Part shown: piece by piece, positions 35,526-45,643 of the stretch
Position numbering within the stretch: position 1 is the stretch's first letter
Layout of the letters: every line of letters starts with the position of its first letter
Source of the DNA: Ruminococcus sp.
GTDB lineage: Bacteria; Bacillota; Clostridia; Oscillospirales; Ruminococcaceae
Assembly: GCA_017543335.1 (NCBI GenBank)
Contig: JAFYGE010000035.1
Coordinates: 1 to 64,000 of the forward strand
DNA length: 64,000 bases
Direction: 5' to 3'
The notes under the pieces: generated by a model
Databases searched by the model: none
What the model saw: the letters and a program-made list of their open reading frames with translations, nothing else
What the model was told of the DNA's origin: nothing
Position numbers and translations under genes: made by a program

Positions 35526-36656
35526 TTATTTATTCAGTAATTCAAACAACTCACTGTTGCTCATACTATTGATACCCATTATAAAAAGAGTCTGCTCATA
35601 AGAATCAACATTAACTATACTGCTCAGCGGAACATTTAATTCTTCCGGTGAAACAACAGCTATCTCGCTGTAATGCTGAGTAAGAAACGGTATAAAACAG
35701 TCACCGAACCTGTCTTTTATCACAAGCAGTTTTCTATTATTATTTACTGTTGTTTTAATATTCAGATATGGTTTAGTTTCTCCCAAATAGACGTCATATT
35801 TGTATGCGGAATCGAGTCTTTCTTTGTCGCAAAGTTTCAGATTTTCACGCTTGCCGTTATTATCATAGCTGATGCAGCTTTTAATTTTAACACTGCTTAA
35901 ACATTTATAAATGTCTATTGTATCCGGATCGATATCTTTATATTGTGTGATGTCATACAAGTTACCTCTGAAGTCGAAGTCAACGTGTTCGACTGTATAC
36001 TTGCTGTAAGGTATCGGACTGAATCCGAGCTTTTGTATAACAGTCTTATATACGCAATAAGCTCCGTAAGTTGTCCACTTGTTATCGTTTTTGTAATAGA
36101 TGTAATTCTCGTTGAGCATCTTCAGTATATTATACGCATCAATCCTGCGTATATCCGCTGACAAGCTGTTATACAATGATGTTATCTGACGATTTTCTAT
36201 ATTTTTCTGATAGTACGGCGGAATTTCGTCACCGTAAACTCCGGAAGAAGTCGGCACGCATACAAAATATGCTGCACTGCTGTGGTCTTTACAGAAATTG
36301 TTTATAAGCTCTGCACTTTTATCTGTCGCATCTCTTTCCTCTGCACTTACATCCAGCAATCTGTCTCCGGATACATAAACTCCGTTGACTATGCTTTCGC
36401 TTACAAGAGTACTGAGTTTTGCACTTCCGGCAATAAAGCGGTCTCTGAAAGGAAAATGATCCGTAAAATACTTTTCAGTATTTTTAGCAAACTTGCCGTC
36501 AACTGCATCTGATAAGCTTAAATCCGGTGTTTCAGCAAGTTCACGGTTTTCATTTTCAGAAAAATCTTTTTTGTTCCCGAATACAAAGAAAGCACCAAAC
36601 AATATCATAACGCCGAGAACAAGTACAGCAGTTATTTTGCTCATATTATCAGCCAA
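35526..36656 (-). CDS. DHHW/AlgJ-like O-acetylation accessory protein
   Basis: 376 residues. One N-terminal membrane segment (ITAVLVLGVMILFGAFFVFG) leads to an extracytoplasmic domain. FTDHFPFRDRFIAG is the region that gives DHHW proteins their name. The SGNH-like AlgJ/AlgX/PatB group transfers acetyl from a membrane-bound MBOAT partner to a cell-wall or exopolysaccharide sugar. That partner is the next upstream gene. The start codon is probably TTG at 36656, well spaced from GGAGGG; the first ATG is too far away. Confidence 0.75.
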   Translation of the reverse strand: MADNMSKITAVLVLGVMILFGAFFVFGNKKDFSENENRELAETPDLSLSDAVDGKFAKNTEKYFTDHFPFRDRFIAGSAKLSTLVSESIVNGVYVSGDRLLDVSAEERDATDKSAELINNFCKDHSSAAYFVCVPTSSGVYGDEIPPYYQKNIENRQITSLYNSLSADIRRIDAYNILKMLNENYIYYKNDNKWTTYGAYCVYKTVIQKLGFSPIPYSKYTVEHVDFDFRGNLYDITQYKDIDPDTIDIYKCLSSVKIKSCISYDNNGKRENLKLCDKERLDSAYKYDVYLGETKPYLNIKTTVNNNRKLLVIKDRFGDCFIPFLTQHYSEIAVVSPEELNVPLSSIVNVDSYEQTLFIMGINSMSNSELFELLNK

Positions 36657-36670
36657 TCATTTTCCCTCCC

Positions 36671-38053
36671 TTACAGTTTCATCAATATCATTCCGGAACT
36701 TCCGCTGTACGATATCATTACTGTACATACTATCAGCATCCCTGTTACTGCTATCGGAGAAATGATATTAAAAGCTTTGCTGAGTTTATTCTTTCCCGAC
36801 CTTATCAACATATTTCTGAACAAGCTTGTAGATATATACAGTCCTATCAGAAGAATAACTATATAAGATTTCAGCAGATACAATGATATCGTATCAGCAA
36901 ATATTCTGTTGCCTCCCAGCATTGCAAGGAGATACCTGAAAGCTCCGGAAAAGCTCTCCTCTGCTAAAAATACTGAACATACAGCAACTATCAGGAAAGT
37001 ATATATCACTCCTGATATCATCATAATTCTTCTTTTATCGAGTCTGCTCTCTAAGGTCATAGCTGTACCGATAAGAAGTCCCCATATAAATCCGTTCATA
37101 CTGAATGTATACCAGAAACCGAATAGTCCCCATACAGCAATGGACACAGCTTGTCTTGCATATCTGTTCTTTATGCTCCTTGAAAGAGGTCTTGTAACAT
37201 ATCTTCTGAACCAGTGAGTAACATTGGTATGCCATCTTGCTGCAAAGTATCGTATCTTATTGCTTGACATAGGATAACTGAAGCTCTTAGGAAGTCTTAC
37301 GCCAAAACAATAGCTTATCCCCACGCCCATATCCGAGAAACCTGACAGCGTAAAGTAAAGACACAGTATATATGCGGTTATACCTATCCAAGCTGTAAGT
37401 GCCGAAAGCTCGTTATAATCCACACGTCCTACCGCCGTATAGAGCATATAAAGATTATCAGCAGCAATTATCTTTTTAGCAAGTCCCTTTACAAATATAG
37501 TAAAGCCGACTCCCATTTCATACAGACCGTCCCTGCGTTCTTTCACTGCTTTATTAAAGCTTCCATACCTCATTACAGGACCCATGATAAGTCTCGGAAA
37601 AAATATAATGTACAGAGCAAACCTAAGTACATTTTTATCAGACTTCATCTTTCCTGTATAAACGTCTATGAGAGTGCCTATAACAGAGAGCGTGAAAAAT
37701 GAAATTCCAAGTGGAAAGAAACCATTTGGTACTCCGATATCTGATAAAAAGCTGACAAAATATTTTGTTCTGAATATCAGTACAGCTGTCAGGTCGAAGC
37801 AGACTGCCGCTGCAAATGGTATGGACGCAATCTCTTTTCGCTCACTGAACTTGTCTATAGTCCGCATAGCAATATAGTTGACTGCAATATATACAAGCAT
37901 GAATCCCAGAAACCAGAGATTTATCATGCCGCAGAAAACAGCACTCAGTATAAGCAGAGTTTTTTCACGGTGTTTTGTCGGAGTTACATAATAAAGCAGT
38001 ATCGATACAGGCAGAAAAATGTATATGAACAAAAGACTGCTATATAGCATCAT
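36671..38053 (-). CDS. MBOAT-family O-acyltransferase (AlgI/DltB-like)
   Basis: 460 residues with about ten or more membrane helices. Family marks are LPVSILLYYVTPTKHRE near the start, FFPRLIMGPVMRYGSF, and a HVTHWFRRYV-type segment (RWHTNVTHWFRRYVTRPLSR) holding the catalytic His region, then WGLFGFWYTFSMNGFIWGLL. It would carry acetyl groups across the membrane for the DHHW protein next to it. It overlaps the RNase M5-like gene by 14 bp at its 5' end. The target polymer is unknown. Confidence 0.85.
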   Translation of the reverse strand: MMLYSSLLFIYIFLPVSILLYYVTPTKHREKTLLILSAVFCGMINLWFLGFMLVYIAVNYIAMRTIDKFSERKEIASIPFAAAVCFDLTAVLIFRTKYFVSFLSDIGVPNGFFPLGISFFTLSVIGTLIDVYTGKMKSDKNVLRFALYIIFFPRLIMGPVMRYGSFNKAVKERRDGLYEMGVGFTIFVKGLAKKIIAADNLYMLYTAVGRVDYNELSALTAWIGITAYILCLYFTLSGFSDMGVGISYCFGVRLPKSFSYPMSSNKIRYFAARWHTNVTHWFRRYVTRPLSRSIKNRYARQAVSIAVWGLFGFWYTFSMNGFIWGLLIGTAMTLESRLDKRRIMMISGVIYTFLIVAVCSVFLAEESFSGAFRYLLAMLGGNRIFADTISLYLLKSYIVILLIGLYISTSLFRNMLIRSGKNKLSKAFNIISPIAVTGMLIVCTVMISYSGSSGMILMKL

Positions 38054-38639
38054 TTTCCTCCTTCAATTCCTTCACCATCTGTTCAAGTCCGGCACTGTCC
38101 GTCATAGTACAAAGAACATCAACAAGTGCAGATGCGGACATAAGTGAAGGAAGTCCGAGTTTTTTCTGCAATTTCACTCTGAGTTCACTGCTGCACTTTC
38201 CTCCGCTGAGTCCCAGCTCGAATAAAGTCTGCTTGGTTATATCAGACCTTTTACCTCCGGACGAAGCTGTGATACCTGCTTTTCTGAATGCTTCAAGCAG
38301 CACCTTTGTATCAATGCCTTCAACTCCGAGCTTGCCCTCTGCTGACGGTTTTTCCTTACGTTTTTCCTTGCCGAATATATCGGGAATATATACGTTCATG
38401 ACCTTGCCTTCAGGTACAGCTCCCTTTATATAGCCACGTATTTTTCTTCCGGCACTGTCCGAATCGGTCAGTATTATTATACCTGTTTTTTTAGCATAAT
38501 ATCTTATAAGTCCGAGCTTTTCCTTATCGTGGAATATACGGAATCCGTTGGTAACTAAAATTATTCCGTCAATTACAGAATCGAGCTTTATCTTATCATA
38601 TTTTCCCTCAACTATTATTGCCTGATCTATTTTTATCAT
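38040..38639 (-). CDS. rnmV: Toprim-domain protein, ribonuclease M5-like
   Basis: 199 residues. The N-terminal Toprim domain shows the Glu motif AIIVEGKYDKIKL and the acidic ILTDSDSAGRKIRGYI. The C-terminal half matches the DUF4093 extension found in RNase M5 of Gram-positive bacteria, which trims 5S rRNA precursors. No rRNA operon is in the window, which is usual for this gene. The start is ATG at 38639, 10 bp from holA. Confidence 0.78.
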   Translation of the reverse strand: MIKIDQAIIVEGKYDKIKLDSVIDGIILVTNGFRIFHDKEKLGLIRYYAKKTGIIILTDSDSAGRKIRGYIKGAVPEGKVMNVYIPDIFGKEKRKEKPSAEGKLGVEGIDTKVLLEAFRKAGITASSGGKRSDITKQTLFELGLSGGKCSSELRVKLQKKLGLPSLMSASALVDVLCTMTDSAGLEQMVKELKEENDAI

Positions 38640-38649
38640 CTTATCACCA

Positions 38650-39711
38650 TCAGTTCTTAGTCATCAGCATTTTAGTAAGCATTTGTTCCAATACTATCTT
38701 CTCATCACCGCTTGTGGAATTGAGCTGTTCAGATGTATCACGTATTATGCGTATGCAGGCTCTCAGACGTCCTATACTTATCCTCTGACCATTTCTGTAA
38801 AGCTTTTCAATAATGAATGAACGGCTGAAATATCCGAAATCTCTTATTACAGCCTCTGCATTCAGTCCTGACTGTCTTGCAAGCTGAACTCTGTAGAGGT
38901 CGAGGAAAGAATTTGTTACATTAGCAAGTACAGAACCTCGGTTATCCTTATCCTGCATAAGATCATCAAGAGCCTCAAAAGCCTTGCGTCTATCAAAAGC
39001 AGCCACCGCATCTGCAAGCTTGAAAACGTTGACATCGCTCTGATGATGCACCATGCTCCCGATCATTTCTGACGTTATTTCACGTCCGGCAGCATATGCA
39101 CATAACTTTTCAATCTCATTTTTTATTGTCAGAGGGTCAGAGAGACAGATCTCAGCTATAAGACGTGCATTATCAATAGATATAGCACCGCCCCTCGCAG
39201 ATACACTTGCAGCTATTTCCTTTGCAAGCTCCTGCGGAGTTTTAAGTGCGAACTCAACTACAGCTCCGCTTTTTGAAATAATATCGGCAATCTTTTTATT
39301 CTTGTCTGATATAACACGTCCGCCGGCTTTTCTGTCGTACTTGGTCTTTACCTCAAATCCAGTTATATTGAAGATCATGACGGTCTGAGAAGGCACATTT
39401 TTAAGAGTATCGATCACCTGCTTAGTGACCTCCTCTCTCTGTTCCTCGCAGTTATAGTCGTTGACAAGAATACAGTTGTACTCCGACATCATCGGCATCA
39501 GCTCAGAAATATCTCTCAGCTCAGAAGGATCAAGGTTTTTACCGGCAATGCGGTTAAGTGCGAACTCCTCATTATCTCCGACTGCCGCTTTTATTATTTT
39601 CTTTGTGAGCTTTTCAACTCCGCTGACATCAGCTCCGTAAATATAATAAAGATTCTGCAATTCACCCTTTTTGAGCTGAGTTTCTACCTTTTTTGCGTCA
39701 ATATACGGCAT
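38650..39711 (-). CDS. holA: DNA polymerase III delta subunit
   Basis: 353 residues, the typical size of HolA, the clamp-loader subunit that opens the sliding clamp. NLYYIYGADVSGVEKLTKKI opens the AAA+-like fold, which is degenerate as in other delta subunits, and the collar region follows near ANVTNSFLDLYRVQLARQSG. Its ATG shares one base with the comEC stop codon (TGATG), the usual comEC-holA pairing of this class. Confidence 0.9.
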   Translation of the reverse strand: MPYIDAKKVETQLKKGELQNLYYIYGADVSGVEKLTKKIIKAAVGDNEEFALNRIAGKNLDPSELRDISELMPMMSEYNCILVNDYNCEEQREEVTKQVIDTLKNVPSQTVMIFNITGFEVKTKYDRKAGGRVISDKNKKIADIISKSGAVVEFALKTPQELAKEIAASVSARGGAISIDNARLIAEICLSDPLTIKNEIEKLCAYAAGREITSEMIGSMVHHQSDVNVFKLADAVAAFDRRKAFEALDDLMQDKDNRGSVLANVTNSFLDLYRVQLARQSGLNAEAVIRDFGYFSRSFIIEKLYRNGQRISIGRLRACIRIIRDTSEQLNSTSGDEKIVLEQMLTKMLMTKN

Positions 39712-41783
39712 CAGAGCCTCCTTATCCTGTATCCGCCTTTTTCCGGCAGTTTTATCTCGAAATTATTCATACTGTTCTCACGCTTTTTGTCCAGATATAT
39801 CACATCATAATTTGCACCAATATCCTTTATTGATGTTGAACTTCCGTATATCACCAGCAGGTCAGTATCATCAGGCACGTCGTCCTCACTGACTGATGCA
39901 GGTGCAAATACGATCTTCCGTCCGTCATACTCGATACTCAGCAGCTTATTCTCAAACCTGACAGTGTGATGTGATGACTCTAAAATATATCCCTCGTCAC
40001 CATAGCATATTACCGGTTTATCGCCGTATACTGAAGCATCCCCTGCCATTATCCATGAAGTTTTCTCATTTATATCAAGCTCATGTAAATATGCTGAGTA
40101 CTGCGAATGTACCTTTTTAGTGAGAACAACTGTATCAATATGAGCAATAGCATTCTCGGTCAGGTACTTATGCACATATTCCGGAGATTTATAATTTCCG
40201 CTGAGGTCTACTATATCAGTTGCACCTTTATACGTTATCACTATCGCACTGTTGCTTCCTTTGCCAAGCTCAGCGATAACAAATGTATCGTACATTCTTG
40301 CCCCATAAAGAGCTGATACGAGCATTACTGCTCCAAACGATAAAGCAGCTGAGATGCCTGTGATATGACGCTTCTGAAATATAATATGAACTAAAATTCC
40401 TGCACATAAAAGAGCAAAAGCAGTTGTCGTGACCCTTTCGCTTCCGCACGAAAAGTATATCCAATTCATCTTACTCAGCCTGTCTGTCAAAAAGGTCACG
40501 GTGCTAAGACAAAGGTCAGCAAACCAAAGAACAGGCAGCACTCCAAACGAAATGACGTACAATGCACCTGCTATAAGTGATGCTGAACATAGTGGCAGTA
40601 TCAAAATATTTGTTACCGGTGATATGAGCGATGTTTCGCCAAAATATTTCATGCTGAACGGCAATATGAACAGCATAGTACACAGCATGATAATGAAGCT
40701 TTTCCACACACGCTGAATAACAGTTTTTGTTTCAAACTTTGCCGTCATATACGGACCCCAGACTCCTATCCCAAATGTTCCTGCAATAGACAGTATAAAG
40801 CCACGGCTGTATATGCAGTCCGGATCAAAAACAGCTATCAACAGCACCGAAACTGCAAGCGAATTAAAGGTATCATTCTGCCTTCGGAAGATACCGGCAG
40901 CATAAACAAAATTCATCATTACTGCTGCTCTTACAGCTGACAGAGGAACGTCTGCCATTAGTATGAACAATGCAATAATGAGGTCGTTAACGATCAGAGA
41001 GTATGCTCTTTTTATTCTGAACTGACCTAATATCCTCATTATTGCCATAGCAATAATTGAAACATGAAGTCCTGAAACAGCAAGTATATGACCTATTCCG
41101 CATCGATACAGACTCCGCTTAACACTTTCGTCCATATTCTGCTTTACTCCAAAAAGCATTCCAGCAAGGAGATCTCCGTTTTCGTCACCAAGCTTGATCC
41201 GGAGCTCGGAAATGACCTCATCACGATGTTCAATAAGAGCATTTTTAAGTTTATTGCTATTATTGTGAACTACCTCAATTCCCTTCGCTGACCCTATACT
41301 GAGGTATATCCCCTCCGACTTGTAGTAGCTTTCGCTGTCGAACAGATAGTCGCCCTCCGGTACTGAGAATACACAGTTCTCTACTGAGATAGTATCGCCG
41401 TACTTGACGCTGAGGTCGGACGTATAAAAGCTTACTTTAGCTTTCTGACTCTCATTGATCCTGCCTTGAAGTGTGTAAGCAGCCTTATCACCCTCATAGT
41501 GTTTTATGTCTTTTACTGTTCCACTGAACGTACCGCTGCTGCCATTATATGCAGTAAGCTTTTTGCAGTAAAATTCATTTCTGAGCAGAGTTGATCCGCA
41601 TCCGACAGAAAAGACGATAACAAGCATAATTACGTCTTTTTGGGAAAAGCCATTCTTTCTTCCTATGGTCAGTAAGAGAGCGGCTGATGCTATAAAGATC
41701 GGGATATATATTCCGGTAAAAAAGGAAGCGAAAAATAATCCCGCCATATACGCTGCCGCAGCTCCAATCATTTTTCGCTTCAT
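39711..41783 (-). CDS. comEC: ComEC/Rec2 competence channel protein
   Basis: 690 residues. An N-terminal membrane segment and an OB-like DUF4131 region (FSGTVKDIKHYEGDKAAYTL) lead to the competence domain with many helices, marked by LLAGMLFGVK and GIGHILAVSGLHVSIIAM. The C-terminal domain is a metallo-beta-lactamase-like region, but it looks short and degenerate: I see no clear HxHxDH. The protein imports single-stranded DNA during transformation. No other com gene is in the window. It is translationally coupled to holA. Confidence 0.9.
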   Translation of the reverse strand: MKRKMIGAAAAYMAGLFFASFFTGIYIPIFIASAALLLTIGRKNGFSQKDVIMLVIVFSVGCGSTLLRNEFYCKKLTAYNGSSGTFSGTVKDIKHYEGDKAAYTLQGRINESQKAKVSFYTSDLSVKYGDTISVENCVFSVPEGDYLFDSESYYKSEGIYLSIGSAKGIEVVHNNSNKLKNALIEHRDEVISELRIKLGDENGDLLAGMLFGVKQNMDESVKRSLYRCGIGHILAVSGLHVSIIAMAIMRILGQFRIKRAYSLIVNDLIIALFILMADVPLSAVRAAVMMNFVYAAGIFRRQNDTFNSLAVSVLLIAVFDPDCIYSRGFILSIAGTFGIGVWGPYMTAKFETKTVIQRVWKSFIIMLCTMLFILPFSMKYFGETSLISPVTNILILPLCSASLIAGALYVISFGVLPVLWFADLCLSTVTFLTDRLSKMNWIYFSCGSERVTTTAFALLCAGILVHIIFQKRHITGISAALSFGAVMLVSALYGARMYDTFVIAELGKGSNSAIVITYKGATDIVDLSGNYKSPEYVHKYLTENAIAHIDTVVLTKKVHSQYSAYLHELDINEKTSWIMAGDASVYGDKPVICYGDEGYILESSHHTVRFENKLLSIEYDGRKIVFAPASVSEDDVPDDTDLLVIYGSSTSIKDIGANYDVIYLDKKRENSMNNFEIKLPEKGGYRIRRL

Positions 41784-41795
41784 ATTATTTATTCC

Positions 41796-42335
41796 TTACT
41801 TAAAGAAGAGCGGAAGCTTTTCAAGGAAGATTATATCGTCCCTGTCAGCTGCGTCACCCTCGGCGAGGACTGCCGCTTCTCCTGCAATATTTCCCTCAGC
41901 AGCTGCTGTGAGCTTTTCAAGTGCGTTAAGGGACTCACCGGTACTTATTACGTCATCGACTAAAAGTACTTTCTTGCCCTTTAAAAGCTCAGCCTTTTCC
42001 TTAGAAAGGTAAAGTGTCTGTTCTGCTGCCGTAGTTATTGACTTTACAGTAACTGAAATAGGATCAGTCATATAAAGCTTTACGGACTTTCTTGCAACCA
42101 CATAATTCTTACCGCTCTGTCTTGCCATTTCGTATGCAAGCGGTATTCCCTTTGATTCTGCTGTGAGGATTATATCGAACTCGCCGCATTTTTTCAGGAG
42201 CTCCTCTGCACAAGCAACAGTAAGCTCGACATCAGAAAACATGATAAACGCTGCGATGTCTATCTTGTCGTTGAGCGGACAACGCATAAGTTCACGCTCA
42301 AGACCTGCTATTTTCATTTTATAGGTATTTGCCAT
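41796..42335 (-). CDS. Adenine phosphoribosyltransferase-like protein
   Basis: 179 residues of the type I PRTase fold. The PRPP loop is VLLVDDVISTGESLNAL, and IILTAESKGIPLAYEMAR corresponds to the Apt segment that contacts base and pyrophosphate. The length matches adenine phosphoribosyltransferase (about 170-180). The sequence departs from classical Apt, so another purine or a regulatory PRTase is possible. It lies 10 bp from the HIT gene and next to comEC. Confidence 0.75.
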   Translation of the reverse strand: MANTYKMKIAGLERELMRCPLNDKIDIAAFIMFSDVELTVACAEELLKKCGEFDIILTAESKGIPLAYEMARQSGKNYVVARKSVKLYMTDPISVTVKSITTAAEQTLYLSKEKAELLKGKKVLLVDDVISTGESLNALEKLTAAAEGNIAGEAAVLAEGDAADRDDIIFLEKLPLFFK

Positions 42336-42345
42336 TTTTTTCTCC

Positions 42346-42699
42346 TTACTCAGTCTTGCCGAGTGACTCAGGTCCCCAGCCCATTTTTACTCCTGCGAGC
42401 ATATGGAAGTGGATGTGCTTTACAGTCTGACCAGCGTCATCTCCGCAGTTATTGATTATACGGAAGCTCTCGATGCCCTCGTTTTTAGCTATCTTAGCAG
42501 CTGCCTCAAAAACCTTTGCAATAAGACCGGAATTTTCCTCAGTTACCTGATCTGCTCCGCTTATATGAGCCTTTGGAATTATGAGATAGTGAACAGGTGC
42601 GATAGGAGCAATGTCCTTGAATGCGAAAACAATTTCATCTTCATATACCTTTGTGCTTGGAATATCTCCGTCGATTATCTTGCAGAATAAACAGTCCAT
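42346..42699 (-). CDS. HIT family hydrolase (HinT-like)
   Basis: About 117 residues from ATG at 42699, which follows AAAGGAG; an upstream ATG at 42717 lacks a Shine-Dalgarno. It begins MDCLFCKIIDGDIPSTKVYE, with a Zn-type Cys pair, and ends with the histidine triad in GQTVKHIHFHMLAG. HinT proteins hydrolyse purine nucleoside phosphoramidates. The gene is just downstream of alaS, and HinT acts on aminoacyl-adenylates in other bacteria, so the link is suggestive. Confidence 0.92.
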   Translation of the reverse strand: MDCLFCKIIDGDIPSTKVYEDEIVFAFKDIAPIAPVHYLIIPKAHISGADQVTEENSGLIAKVFEAAAKIAKNEGIESFRIINNCGDDAGQTVKHIHFHMLAGVKMGWGPESLGKTE

Positions 42700-42749
42700 A
42701 ATAATTCTCCTTTGCATTTTATATTTACGTGACCGTGGTCACGTATAGA

Positions 42750-45380
42750 TCACTTTATAAATCCGGCAACGATCTCTTCAGCCTGAGCAAGAGCCTCATC
42801 TATCTTAGCAATATCGCCTGCACCAGCCATAGCACTGTCAGGCTTTCCGCCGCCTTTACCGCCTGTAACAGCTGATACGTTTCTGACTATCTGACCTGCA
42901 TTTGCACCCTTCTTTACAGCTCCCGGTGTACATACGCAGAAGAATGTACCTTTTTCACCAACTGTACCTGCAAAGAGAGCAACGATGTCCTCGCCCTTGT
43001 CCTTTACACTGTCTCCGAGCTTTCTGAGTGCATCCGGAGCAGTACCGTCAAGTCTTGCTGCAACGAACTTAACACCTTTTACATCCTTAGCATTATCGAA
43101 TAATGCTGCTGTCTTAGAGTTAGCTATCTGCTGTGTAAGACTTTCTATTTTCTTGTCCTTATCCTTTGACTCAGCTGCAACTGCTGCACACTTCTCAGGA
43201 AGCTCAGTGATATTTGCAAGCTTGAGTGCCTTTGCTGATCTGATTATAGAATCCTTGAAACCGTTGAGAAGCTCAAGTACACCAAGACCGGTAACAGCCT
43301 CGATACGTCTTACTCCGGCAGCAACCGAGCTTTCGGATACTATCTTGAAAAGACCTATCTGTGAAGTATTTGATATATGAGTACCTCCGCAGAACTCTAC
43401 AGACTTATCAGCTGTAACAACTCTTACAGTTGAGCCGTATTTTTCTCCGAACAGAGCCATTGCTCCGAGCTTTCTTGCTTCTTCGATAGGCATTTCCTGC
43501 ATTGTTACAGGTATTGCACTCATTATCTCAGCGTTGACTATCTCTTCAACCTTTGCTATTTCTTCGTCAGTCATAGCACTGAAGTGGTTGAAGTCGAAAC
43601 GGCAAGCCTTTTCATTAACGAGCTGTCCAGCCTGATGAACGTGATCACCAAGCACCTGACGGAGTGCATACTGAAGAAGGTGAGCTGTTGTATGGTTACG
43701 CATAATAGCCATTCTGCGTTCTTTTTCAATTTCAGCGAATACGTGGTCGCCCTTTGAGATGCTTCCCTGCTCGATAGTAGCGATATGGAGGAAATGTCCC
43801 TCTGACTTGATAGTATCGTCAACAGAAGCTATGCTTGCATCCTTGATAAGAGCACCTGTATCGCCTACCTGTCCGCCGCTTTCAGCGTAGAATGGAGTTA
43901 CATCGAGAACAATAACTACATCGTCGCCCTCAACAGCTGTCTCGACCTCTACACCGTCTTTGTATATAGCAAGTACTTCTGAATCATTAGCGGCAAAGTC
44001 AGTATATCCTGTGAATATAGTAGCAGGAGCATCTACCTTTATGCTATTATCAGCCCATGATGAACCAGCCTTTGCAGCGTGGTCAGCTTTAGCTCTTGCT
44101 CTCTGTTCTTTAGCGAGTTCAGTAAAGCGGTCACGGTCAACCTCAAAACCTTTTTCCTCACAGATCTCGACTGTAAGGTCTATCGGGAATCCATATGTAT
44201 CAGAGAGCTTGAATGCATCGTCACCTGAGAGTACTTTCTTACCCTCAGCCTTTAAAGCATCAGTGAAACCGTTGAGAAGTTCAGTACCCTTATCGATAGT
44301 CTTAGCGAAAGCCTCTTCTTCAACGCCGATTATTTTCTTGATGTAGTCACGCTTCTCAGCGAGTTCAGGGTAAGCACCTGCGTTCTCGTTGATAACTGTA
44401 TCGCATACATCGCAGAGGAATGGCTTTGTGATACCTAAGAGTCTGCCGTGACGAGCTGCTCTTCTGAGGAGTCGGCGGAGAACGTATCCTCTGCCCTCAT
44501 TTGAAGGCATGATACCGTCACCTACCATGAATGTTGTGCTTCTGATATGGTCAGTGATAACACGGAGTGAAACGTCCTTCTTAGCATCTTTTTTATACTC
44601 AACACCGGCAATGCGGGAAATATGCTTCATAATATTCTGAACAGTATCTACCTCAAAGATATTGTCGACGCCCTGCATTGCACAAGCAAGTCTTTCGAGT
44701 CCCATACCTGTATCGATATTCTTGTTCTTCATTTCCTCATAGTGACCGTTTCCGTCACTGTCGAACTGGCTGAAAACGAGGTTCCATATCTCGATAACAC
44801 GGTCTATATCGCTTGCCTGCTCGAAGTTCTCGAAAGGACCGTAGGCTTCACCACGGTCAAAATGTATCTCTGAACATGGACCGCATGGACCTGAACCGTG
44901 CTCCCAGAAGTTATCCTTCTTACCAAGACGGATTATTCTGTCATGAGGGATACCGATATGTTTTTCCCAGATCTGTTCAGCCTCGTCGTCGCTTTCAAAA
45001 ATAGTGATCCAAAGGCGATCTGCCGGTATTTCGAGTTCTTTTGTAAGGAATTCCCAAGCCCACTCGATAGCCTCTGTCTTGAAGTAATCGCCGAAAGAGA
45101 AGTTACCGAGCATCTCGAAATATGTACCGTGACGAGCTGTCTTACCAACGCTCTCTATATCAGGAGTTCTGATACACTTCTGACAAGTTGTAACTCTCTT
45201 ATTCGGAGGTGTAGCCTGTCCGAGGAAGAATTTTTTCAGAGGTGCCATACCTGAGTTGATAAGAAGAAGGCTCTTATCCCCCTGAGGTACAAGTGATGCA
45301 CTTGCCATTCTTGTATGATTTTTGCTTTCAAAGAAGGAAAGATACTTTTCACGAAGATCGTTAAGTCCTGTCCACTGCAT
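42750..45380 (-). CDS. alaS: Alanyl-tRNA synthetase
   Basis: 876 residues, full length. The class II catalytic core runs from FLSFFESKNHTRMASASLVP to GMGLERLACAMQG. The editing domain has the Zn ligands HTTAHLLQYAL and CGGTHISNTSQIG. The Gly-rich C-terminal DHHA1 region ends GGKGGGKPDSAMAGAG. It attaches alanine to tRNA-Ala and clears mischarged Ser and Gly. The start is ATG at 45380 after AAAGGAG. Expression is governed by a T-box leader. Confidence 0.98.
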   Translation of the reverse strand: MQWTGLNDLREKYLSFFESKNHTRMASASLVPQGDKSLLLINSGMAPLKKFFLGQATPPNKRVTTCQKCIRTPDIESVGKTARHGTYFEMLGNFSFGDYFKTEAIEWAWEFLTKELEIPADRLWITIFESDDEAEQIWEKHIGIPHDRIIRLGKKDNFWEHGSGPCGPCSEIHFDRGEAYGPFENFEQASDIDRVIEIWNLVFSQFDSDGNGHYEEMKNKNIDTGMGLERLACAMQGVDNIFEVDTVQNIMKHISRIAGVEYKKDAKKDVSLRVITDHIRSTTFMVGDGIMPSNEGRGYVLRRLLRRAARHGRLLGITKPFLCDVCDTVINENAGAYPELAEKRDYIKKIIGVEEEAFAKTIDKGTELLNGFTDALKAEGKKVLSGDDAFKLSDTYGFPIDLTVEICEEKGFEVDRDRFTELAKEQRARAKADHAAKAGSSWADNSIKVDAPATIFTGYTDFAANDSEVLAIYKDGVEVETAVEGDDVVIVLDVTPFYAESGGQVGDTGALIKDASIASVDDTIKSEGHFLHIATIEQGSISKGDHVFAEIEKERRMAIMRNHTTAHLLQYALRQVLGDHVHQAGQLVNEKACRFDFNHFSAMTDEEIAKVEEIVNAEIMSAIPVTMQEMPIEEARKLGAMALFGEKYGSTVRVVTADKSVEFCGGTHISNTSQIGLFKIVSESSVAAGVRRIEAVTGLGVLELLNGFKDSIIRSAKALKLANITELPEKCAAVAAESKDKDKKIESLTQQIANSKTAALFDNAKDVKGVKFVAARLDGTAPDALRKLGDSVKDKGEDIVALFAGTVGEKGTFFCVCTPGAVKKGANAGQIVRNVSAVTGGKGGGKPDSAMAGAGDIAKIDEALAQAEEIVAGFIK

Positions 45381-45420
45381 AAAGATTTATCTCCTTTTGA
45401 TAATATAATTAGCTCCAGTA

Positions 45421-45643
45421 CGCAAAAAAAGCCCCGCCGCCAATGGGACGAAGGCTTTCGTGGTACCACCCAAATTCAAAAGAGCAGAGCTCTTTTCTCA
45501 AGCATCTTTAACGCAGATATACGCTCCGGTTTTCCGAAGGGGCTCCGGGTAAGCACCTGTTTTGCACATGAAAGCTCGCACCAGCCGCTTTCTCTCTGAA
45601 ATGTGCTGCTGAACAGTCAGTCCCATCAAAGCCGTACATTATT
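45421..45643 (-). promoter_or_regulatory. T-box leader of alaS
   Basis: Read on the minus strand, the leader opens with a stem I region (AGAGAGAAAGCGGCTGGTGCGAGC) and a segment containing GGTGCTTACCCGGAG, where GCT is a plausible Ala specifier codon. The antiterminator bulge GGGTGGTACCACG lies at about 45459-45471. A terminator follows at 45424-45458 with seven T. Uncharged tRNA-Ala would bind and allow read-through. Conserved T-box elements are all present; the exact specifier position is inferred. Confidence 0.9.

Noticed and set aside
36671-38053. D-alanylation (dlt) operon
   Set aside because: The MBOAT protein is DltB-like in fold, but no dltA, dltC or dltD lies nearby; the DHHW partner points to O-acetylation.
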